This document shows, piece after piece, positions 58,189-64,000 of a DNA stretch of 64,000 nt (the first letter of the stretch is position 1; every line of letters starts with the position of its first letter). This stretch comes from Parvimonas sp015257355. Lineage in GTDB: Bacteria > Bacillota > Clostridia > Tissierellales > Peptoniphilaceae. The stretch is from the NCBI RefSeq assembly GCF_050262165.1, contig NZ_CP189844.1; one strand, 5' to 3'. The notes below the pieces were generated by a model. It saw nothing but the letters and a program-made list of their open reading frames with translations. It was not told the origin of the DNA and did no database searches. The position numbers were made by a program, and so were the translations under genes.

Positions 58189-58890
58189 AATATATCTCCT
58201 TAATTTTATTTGTATATTCTCCGTTTTATCATAGATATATATATTTTCTTCAACAAACAAATTACTATTTCCATTTTTTACTAATTCAACCATAAATAAA
58301 TGAGGTTTTGAATCAACATTAGTAGAAATAAATTGTATTCTTTTTGGTTCTAATTTGTATTTTCTTGATTCACTTAAAACATCTATCAAACGTTCCATAC
58401 TGTAAATCAAGTAAACTTTTCCATCTGACTTCAACTTTTTATACGAAAATTCTAAAATGTCTTCAAGTTTAAGAGAATATTCATATCTTGAAATCAGAAA
58501 ATTTTCATCTTCATTTAGTATTCCTGTATTCATTTTTTTGTATGGAGGATTTGACACAATATAATCAACTGAGGAATTTGCAAAATCATCAAAACATAAA
58601 TTTAAATCTTTATTTAAAAGTATAACATTACTTAACTTATTCTCTTCAATACTTTTTTTTATAAGTTCAGAATTTTCATTTTGTATTTCTATAAGATAAA
58701 TAGATTTTAAATTATTTAAAAAATTAATTCTAAAACCTATAATTCCAGTTCCAGCACCTATATCAATTAAAATTTTATCTTTTTTTACTTTAGAAAAATG
58801 TGAAAGCAAAATAGAATCAATACTAAAAGAAAATTTTTTCTTATTTGCAAATATAACACCTTCAGTGTTAGGAATAAAATGTTTTTCCAT
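58172..58890 (-). pseudogene. yabB: YabB/TrmN6-like tRNA adenine methyltransferase, missing base near 3' end
   Basis: N6-adenine methyltransferase: IDIGAGTGIIGF binds SAM and SNPPYKKMNTG is the catalytic NPPY motif. As read, the frame runs straight into rsmI with no stop. Adding one base near 58222 gives GEYTNKIKEIYYGKSI and a TAA at 58172, the normal ending, overlapping rsmI by 17 bases. Length then 239 residues, close to B. subtilis YabB. The apparent methyltransferase-RsmI fusion is therefore probably false. Likely target is A37 of a tRNA. Confidence 0.85.
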
Positions 58891-58972
58891 GTAATAACCT
58901 CCGACTTATATTTTACCATAAATGCGCTTTAAAAGGAATTATTTTTATGTTAGAATATATTTAGGTGATTAT

Positions 58973-60832
58973 ATGAAATTTACAAATCAACAAATTGATG
59001 CTATTAACCATTTCAAAGGTCCAGCATTAATTTTGGCGGTTCCAGGTTCTGGTAAAACAACTGTTTTATTACATAGAATATTAAATTTAATAAAAAATCA
59101 TAATATTGATCCTAGTGAAATTATTTCAATTACTTTTAGTAAATCACAAGGCATTGATATGGAAAGAAGATTTTTAATTCAAAATCCTGAATTTAAAGGA
59201 AAAATTACTTTTAAAACAATTCACGCTTTCTGTTATGAAATTGTTAGAAATTATATGAAACTAAAAAACATAAAAAAAACTTTAATTGAAGGTAATAATG
59301 AATTTAATAGAATGCTTATTTTAAAAAGAGCATATTATCAAAAATATTATAAGAAATTATCTGATGATGAAATAAATGATTTTTTCTCTATATATGACTT
59401 TATAAAAAATAAAATGTTTGATTTCGAAGAATATCTTAAAAAAAATCATTTCATTTCAAATAGAACTTTAATGTTAAAGTTATATGTTTTATACGACGAG
59501 ATAAAGATTAATAACAATTTTATGGATTTTAACGATTTATTAATTTTAGCTAATGAATACATTTCATCAGATAAGAAACTTTTAAGAGCTTTAAAAAACA
59601 GATATAAGTTCTTTCAAATAGATGAAGGACAAGATACTTCTACTTTACAATTTGAAATTATTAGAAAAATTGTATTTCCAGAAAATAATGTATTTATCGT
59701 TGCAGATGATGATCAATCAATTTATAGTTTTAGGGGTGCAAGTCCTGAAAATTTATTAAATTTCAAAAGTATCTATCCTGACTCCAAAATATTTTTTATG
59801 GATAAAAATTTTAGATCCACAAAAAACATTATAAGTGTAAGCAATAAGATAATTCAAGGAAACAAAATAAGATATGAAAAATTCTCAAAATATACTACTG
59901 AAGAAAGTTCACAAATAATGCTTTTTAAAGTTAAAAATTCAATGATACAATCAAGAGAAATAATAAAAAAAATCTGTGAGATTAATCCAAACGAAACAAT
60001 CGGAATTTTATATCGAAATAATATTTCTTCTTTGTACGTTGCAGAAGTTTTCAAAAATAATAATATAGATTTTTTTATAAAAGAAAATAAATTTGATTTT
60101 TATTCAAATCGAATACTTAATGATATTAAAAATATTATATTATTTTCTGAAGATACATCTGATTTAGAAGTGTTTAAAAGGATTTATTTTAAACTTAATG
60201 CATATATAAAAAAAGATTTTATTTCAAAATTAGAATACAAATCTTACAATCAATGTGTTTTCGAGAGTCTACTAGATTTAGATGAATTAAATGATTTTTA
60301 TATAAATAAGTTTACATCTTTAAGAAATGATTTTAAAAGATTGAAGAGAATGAAAATGGAAGATAAAATTGACTGCATTCTTTATGAAATTGGTTATGGA
60401 GATTATCTAGATAATTTTAATGATTTTTCAAATCTTAACTATAATCTAATTTTTGATTTAATAAAATACTTATCAAAAAACATAAAAACTTTTGATGAAT
60501 TTATAGAAAAATTAGAAAGTTTAAAAGAAATACTAAAAAAAGCTGCTAATTCTAAATCTAATATATCAATTTCAACTATTCATTCTTCAAAAGGACTAGA
60601 ATACGATAATGTATTTATAATTGATTTAGTAGATGGTGAATTTCCACAAAAAAGTGTGTTAAACTCTTTTGATGAAAAACTATTAGAAGAAGAAAGAAGA
60701 TTATTCTATGTTGCAATGACAAGGGCTAAAAAGAGACTATTCTTATTTACCATTAAAGAGAGAAATAATCTTCCAGTTGATCCTTCAATTTTCTATAATG
60801 AATTAAAAAAGAAGAACCACTCCCTTCCTTAA
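58973..60832 (+). CDS. UvrD/PcrA-like superfamily 1 helicase, short form
   Basis: About 619 residues, shorter than PcrA. Walker A VPGSGKTTVL, DEGQDTSTLQ, DDDQSIYSFRG, TIHSSKGLEYDNVF and VAMTRAKKRLF are all present, so it should be active. It lacks the C-terminal Tudor-like tail of PcrA and has reduced 1B/2B regions. Role may be in recombination or repair. ATG 58973 follows TAGGTGA. Its last codons and stop lie inside the repeat element copy B. Confidence 0.9.
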   Translation: MKFTNQQIDAINHFKGPALILAVPGSGKTTVLLHRILNLIKNHNIDPSEIISITFSKSQGIDMERRFLIQNPEFKGKITFKTIHAFCYEIVRNYMKLKNIKKTLIEGNNEFNRMLILKRAYYQKYYKKLSDDEINDFFSIYDFIKNKMFDFEEYLKKNHFISNRTLMLKLYVLYDEIKINNNFMDFNDLLILANEYISSDKKLLRALKNRYKFFQIDEGQDTSTLQFEIIRKIVFPENNVFIVADDDQSIYSFRGASPENLLNFKSIYPDSKIFFMDKNFRSTKNIISVSNKIIQGNKIRYEKFSKYTTEESSQIMLFKVKNSMIQSREIIKKICEINPNETIGILYRNNISSLYVAEVFKNNNIDFFIKENKFDFYSNRILNDIKNIILFSEDTSDLEVFKRIYFKLNAYIKKDFISKLEYKSYNQCVFESLLDLDELNDFYINKFTSLRNDFKRLKRMKMEDKIDCILYEIGYGDYLDNFNDFSNLNYNLIFDLIKYLSKNIKTFDEFIEKLESLKEILKKAANSKSNISISTIHSSKGLEYDNVFIIDLVDGEFPQKSVLNSFDEKLLEEERRLFYVAMTRAKKRLFLFTIKERNNLPVDPSIFYNELKKKNHSLP

Positions 60833-60866
60833 TGCTTCGAATCAGGTAGTACCCAGGAACATTGTT
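60812..60866. repeat. Dispersed ~55-bp element, copy B
   Basis: Colinear with copy A at 25359-25415. Here it covers the last six codons and the stop of the helicase gene and abuts a terminator hairpin, as copy A also does. Orientation and function unknown. Confidence 0.6.
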
Positions 60867-60876
60867 AATTCTTAAT

Positions 60877-60900
60877 AAAAAAGGAGCTAAGCTCCTTTTT
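60877..60900. terminator. Bidirectional terminator between convergent genes
   Basis: Stem AAAAGGAGCT/AGCTCCTTTT; T runs on both sides, so it can end both the helicase (+) and reductase (-) transcripts. Confidence 0.85.
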
Positions 60901-62641
60901 ATTTGTTTTTTGCAGCATTAATACCAGCAATAATTCCAAAAACAGTTATATCTGTAATTGAAACAGACCCTAATCTATTATTTCCATGTATTCCACCTGT
61001 AGTTTCACCAGCTGCATATAGTCCTTTAATTATATTTCCGTTTTTATCTAAAACATTAGCATCTTTATTTATTCTAAGCCCACCCATAGTATGATGTACT
61101 GCAGGAACAGCTTTTAAACAATAAAAAGGTGCTTTTTCAATCTTAAATCCTAATCTTCTAAGATTAAATAATGTATCTTTTCCATTCTCTGAATCTTCAT
61201 TAAACTTTTTAATTGTCTCTTTTAAATTATTTTTATCTATTCCAAAAAATTCAGCCATTTCATCTATAGAATTAACCTTACAAAGCTTTTTACCCTCTAT
61301 TAAATTATTATATTCTATTTCATGAGTTGGTAAAATTTTTGATTTTTGCATAGAATCTTCATCCCAAATTTGATATGCAATGCTATCTGTTTGAGACTTT
61401 ATTCCCAAAGAAATTTCTCGTCTAGTTCCTAACTCTTCAACAAACCTCTTACCCTCTTTATTAACAAGTATAGCTCCACCTACCAGTCTAGTATCTCCGG
61501 TATACAAAAGTTTACCAGTCTCAACATCACAAACAGGATACAATTGTATTTTATCTAAATCAACTACATCTGCTCCAATTTTTTGGGCCATTTTTATTCC
61601 ATCTCCTGTAGATCCAGGAGAGTTTGTTGAAAGAATTTTATCATCAATTTCTTTATCATTATCATTAAGCATTTTTTTATTAGCGCCAAAACCTCCAGTA
61701 GTTAAAATTACAGATTTGGCATTAACAATCAATTCCCCATTCTTTGTTTTAGCTTTTACACCTGTAACCACATTATCCTTTACAATAAGCTCATATGCAT
61801 TTGTCTCAGTTAAAATTTCTATGCCTAATTCTTCAGTTTTTGCATGTAGTTTATTAATTAATTCTTTACCTGATTGTCCTTTTGGAATTAAAGATCTTTT
61901 AACAGAATGTCCTCCAAAAAACATTAGTTCATCCGTCCACTCAACCTTAATATCATCTTTTAACCATTTTGCACCATCAAGAGCATTTTTAGCTAAAACA
62001 TCTATAAGTTCTTTATCTCCACCTGCTTTTTCAACATCTTTTTTAAATAATTCAACACTGTCACTTATATTATCTTTTTCTTGCAACCAATTCATTGGAG
62101 CAGCATATTCAGCTCCTGAAATTAAAGTATTACCTCCAATTAAAGGTAATTTTTCTAGCACAACAACATTAGCTCCTGCCTCTTTAGCTTTTATCGCTGA
62201 AATTAAACCAGCACCACCAGAACCAACAACAACGACATCAACATTTATTTCTTTAACTTCATACTTTTCATTTAATTTAAGATTATTATTTAAAATTTTT
62301 TTATAATCTAAACCCGCTTTCTGAATAGCATCTGCAAGTGCATTTATGAAAGCCTTAGAGGAGTATGTAGCTCCAGTAATTTCATCTAAATTATAATTAC
62401 CAGAATTAACTTTTTCAAGCAATTTTTCAATAGCAATCTTACCTACATCATCAGTTTCAACACTCTCCTTTAATGTAACTTTTTTTTTAATTTTACTATT
62501 CTCAAAATTTACATCTAATACTACTTCTCCATTATGTCCCCTTGCTTTACCTTCAAAAGTACCATTTACAGCTGACTTACAAGAAGCTAATAATAGTACA
62601 AAAACAAGCAAAAATGACAGAACTCTAAATTTTTTTTTCAT
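60899..62641 (-). CDS. FMN-binding/FAD-dependent lipoprotein reductase (fumarate reductase/urocanate reductase family)
   Basis: 580 residues. Lipobox LASC after a signal peptide, so anchored outside the membrane. An FMN_bind domain follows with DEITGATYSS, where the threonine would carry covalent FMN added by ApbE. From about residue 135 a FAD_binding_2 domain: VVVGSGGAGLISAIKAKEAGA, HHTMGGLRI and AAGETTGGIHG near the C-terminus. Such proteins reduce fumarate, urocanate or similar enoates as extracellular electron sinks; the substrate is not decided by the sequence. Monocistronic. No heme motif is present. Confidence 0.9.
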   Translation of the reverse strand: MKKKFRVLSFLLVFVLLLASCKSAVNGTFEGKARGHNGEVVLDVNFENSKIKKKVTLKESVETDDVGKIAIEKLLEKVNSGNYNLDEITGATYSSKAFINALADAIQKAGLDYKKILNNNLKLNEKYEVKEINVDVVVVGSGGAGLISAIKAKEAGANVVVLEKLPLIGGNTLISGAEYAAPMNWLQEKDNISDSVELFKKDVEKAGGDKELIDVLAKNALDGAKWLKDDIKVEWTDELMFFGGHSVKRSLIPKGQSGKELINKLHAKTEELGIEILTETNAYELIVKDNVVTGVKAKTKNGELIVNAKSVILTTGGFGANKKMLNDNDKEIDDKILSTNSPGSTGDGIKMAQKIGADVVDLDKIQLYPVCDVETGKLLYTGDTRLVGGAILVNKEGKRFVEELGTRREISLGIKSQTDSIAYQIWDEDSMQKSKILPTHEIEYNNLIEGKKLCKVNSIDEMAEFFGIDKNNLKETIKKFNEDSENGKDTLFNLRRLGFKIEKAPFYCLKAVPAVHHTMGGLRINKDANVLDKNGNIIKGLYAAGETTGGIHGNNRLGSVSITDITVFGIIAGINAAKNK

Positions 62642-62711
62642 AATTTCCTCCCAATTACAAAAAGTAAAGACTAAGTACTAATTTTAATATTTCCTATTTT
62701 AATTAATCTAG

Positions 62712-63659
62712 TTAAAAGTATTTTTTGTATTCATTTAATACTTCAAATATTTCATTAATATTAGTTAAAGTATTTATATTATTTTTTATCTTGTTTGAAT
62801 CTTTAAAACCTTTTAAGTACCATAAAATATTTTTTCTCATCTCTCTTATAGCAATTCTTTCAGGTTTAAATTCTAATTCTAATTTATAATGTCTTTTTAT
62901 TGTTTCTATAACTTCTTCTAAAGTTGGATTAGAATATTTTTTTGTTAAATTAAAATCTTTTATTTGTTTAAAAATAAACGGATTCCCAAGAGCATGTCTT
63001 CCGATTGCAACTGCATCTACTCCAGTTTCTTCTTTCATTCTAACATAATCTTCAACACTACACACATCACCATTGCCTACAACTTTTATAGGAACATGAT
63101 TCTTTAAAGCCTTAATAGCAGTCCAATCGGCTTTCCCAGAATAAAACATCTCTCTTGTTCTAGCATGCAATGTAATCATATATGCTCCAGCTTCTACAAT
63201 TGCATCTGCAACTTCTAAAAAGTTCTTATTACTATCATCAAAACCTAATCTTATTTTAACACTAACTGGAACTTTTGAATTTTTTACCATTGACCCAACA
63301 ATGCTTTTTACCTTTTTAGGATCCTTCATTAAATAGCTACCTTCATGATTTTTTACGATTTTAGGTGCAGGACATCCTAAATTCAAATCTAGTTGATATA
63401 TATCATCTCTATTATTGAATCTATTTTGTATAACTTCAGCCATGATATTCTCATCACTACCGAAAACTTGTAATCCAACCGGACCTTCTCTTTTATCTAT
63501 ATATGTGATAATAGATGTATTATCATTTTCATAATATAATCCTTTTATAGAAACCATTTCTGTAAAAGTCATACTAGCTCCCATTTCACTTGCTAATATT
63601 CTAAAAGCTACATCACTTACACCTGCAAGTGGTGCTAAAAAAATATCTCCATTAAGCAT
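62712..63659 (-). CDS. dusB: tRNA dihydrouridine synthase
   Basis: 315 residues. FMN enzyme reducing uridines in tRNA D-loops. LAPLAGVSDVAFR, LDLNLGCPAPKIVK with the catalytic cysteine, VSVKIRLGF and VVGNGDV are standard, with a C-terminal helical tRNA-binding domain. One base from coaX; the coaX-dusB pair is common in Clostridia. SD GAGGTT. Confidence 0.96.
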   Translation of the reverse strand: MLNGDIFLAPLAGVSDVAFRILASEMGASMTFTEMVSIKGLYYENDNTSIITYIDKREGPVGLQVFGSDENIMAEVIQNRFNNRDDIYQLDLNLGCPAPKIVKNHEGSYLMKDPKKVKSIVGSMVKNSKVPVSVKIRLGFDDSNKNFLEVADAIVEAGAYMITLHARTREMFYSGKADWTAIKALKNHVPIKVVGNGDVCSVEDYVRMKEETGVDAVAIGRHALGNPFIFKQIKDFNLTKKYSNPTLEEVIETIKRHYKLELEFKPERIAIREMRKNILWYLKGFKDSNKIKNNINTLTNINEIFEVLNEYKKYF

Positions 63660-63660
63660 A

Positions 63661-64000
63661 TTATAACCTCTTTTTCATTTTATAGATTTCTAACATTCCG
63701 TCTAGGGTTAGCTTTTTGTCTATAATATCTATTTTATTTATATCCTTTGAAATTAGACTTGAATAACCTCCAGTAGCAACAACCTTCAATTTTGAAGTAT
63801 CAAATTTCATTTCTTTTACAATTTCATCAATTAATTTTTCTATTAGTCCAATATATCCTATAACCATACCAACTCTAATATTATCCATTGTGTTTTTAGC
63901 AACTATTTTTTCAGGTTTATAAAGTTCAACCTTTGGTAATTTTGCAGTTTTTAAAAACAATGCTTCTGATGAAATTCCTATTCCAGGAATTATAGCTCCA
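63661..64000 (-). CDS. coaX: Type III pantothenate kinase, N-terminus beyond window
   Basis: C-terminal about 113 residues only. The frame is open to the right edge and reads GAIIPGIGISSEALFLKTA, the CoaX nucleotide-binding block, then KTAKLPKVEL and VVATGGYSSLI. Makes 4'-phosphopantothenate for CoA. The first internal start is a TTG at 63960 but homology continues to the edge, so the gene is cut, not short. Confidence 0.93.
   Translation of the reverse strand, partial: GAIIPGIGISSEALFLKTAKLPKVELYKPEKIVAKNTMDNIRVGMVIGYIGLIEKLIDEIVKEMKFDTSKLKVVATGGYSSLISKDINKIDIIDKKLTLDGMLEIYKMKKRL

Noticed and set aside
57940..58890. Novel fusion of a tRNA methyltransferase with RsmI
   Set aside because: One added base restores a typical methyltransferase ending, and rsmI keeps its own ribosome site and ATG.

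Overview
The window is very AT-rich, densely packed, almost entirely housekeeping DNA from a low-GC Gram-positive anaerobe. PolC, the IspH-S1 fusion, CdaA/CdaR, DAK-type fatty-acid kinase (FakA), Asp23-family protein and strong AGGAGG ribosome sites place it in the Firmicutes. The IspH-S1 fusion and overall gene content suggest the Clostridia/Tissierellia side, and a Parvimonas/Peptoniphilus-like member is my best inference. Nearly all genes are on the minus strand; only a MATE transporter (40.9-42.3 kb) and a UvrD-like helicase (59.0-60.8 kb) are on the plus strand. I see no rRNA, tRNA, prophage, CRISPR array or intact mobile element.

Layout, left to right. 0-3.6 kb: alr (cut by the left edge), an AcpS-NnrD fusion and a RelA/SpoT-domain protein. 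3.7-9.6 kb: PatB-type C-S lyase, metK, ispF, ispD, a rhodanese lipoprotein, a GT4 glycosyltransferase, rpsT. 9.7-18.9 kb: the pyrH-frr-uppS-cdsA-rseP-ispG-polC operon, without dxr in its usual place. 19-25 kb: a lipoprotein, recG, fakA, Asp23-family gene, MATE pump. 25.4-37 kb: flavoprotein-cmk-plsC-ispH/rpsA, rpmB, ligA, pcrA, cdaR, cdaA. 37-42.6 kb: a ferric-type ABC importer, a second MATE pump and an IS3-type transposase remnant. 42.7-46.2 kb: rpsB-tsf, hup, a PrsA-like foldase. 46.3-58.9 kb: mfd, pth, prs, glmU, a broken ABC exporter, rpmG-secE-nusG-rplK-rplA, udp, rsmI and a tRNA methyltransferase. 59-64 kb: UvrD-like helicase, FMN/FAD lipoprotein reductase, dusB, coaX (cut by the right edge).

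The genes cover isoprenoid supply to undecaprenyl-PP (ispD, F, G, H, uppS), phospholipid synthesis (cdsA, plsC, fakA, acpS), wall precursors (alr, glmU), translation, replication/repair and nucleotide signalling (c-di-AMP, probable ppGpp).

The strongest unusual signal is not a new system. It is a dense set of reading-frame lesions in genes the cell cannot lose: polC, mfd (2), prs (2), glmU (nonsense), rplA, rpmG, rsmI (2), the trmN6-like gene and an ABC exporter. Almost all lie between 46 and 59 kb. Each can be explained by a small indel or one substitution, and two are identical ATGC tandem duplications. Sequence or assembly error is the likeliest cause, and these genes should be read as intact until checked. 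Biologically more interesting are the AcpS-NnrD fusion, two copies of a conserved ~55-bp element abutting terminators, a duplicated L1-type leader motif in the rplK-rplA operon, and a hairpin between the nusG ribosome site and its start codon.
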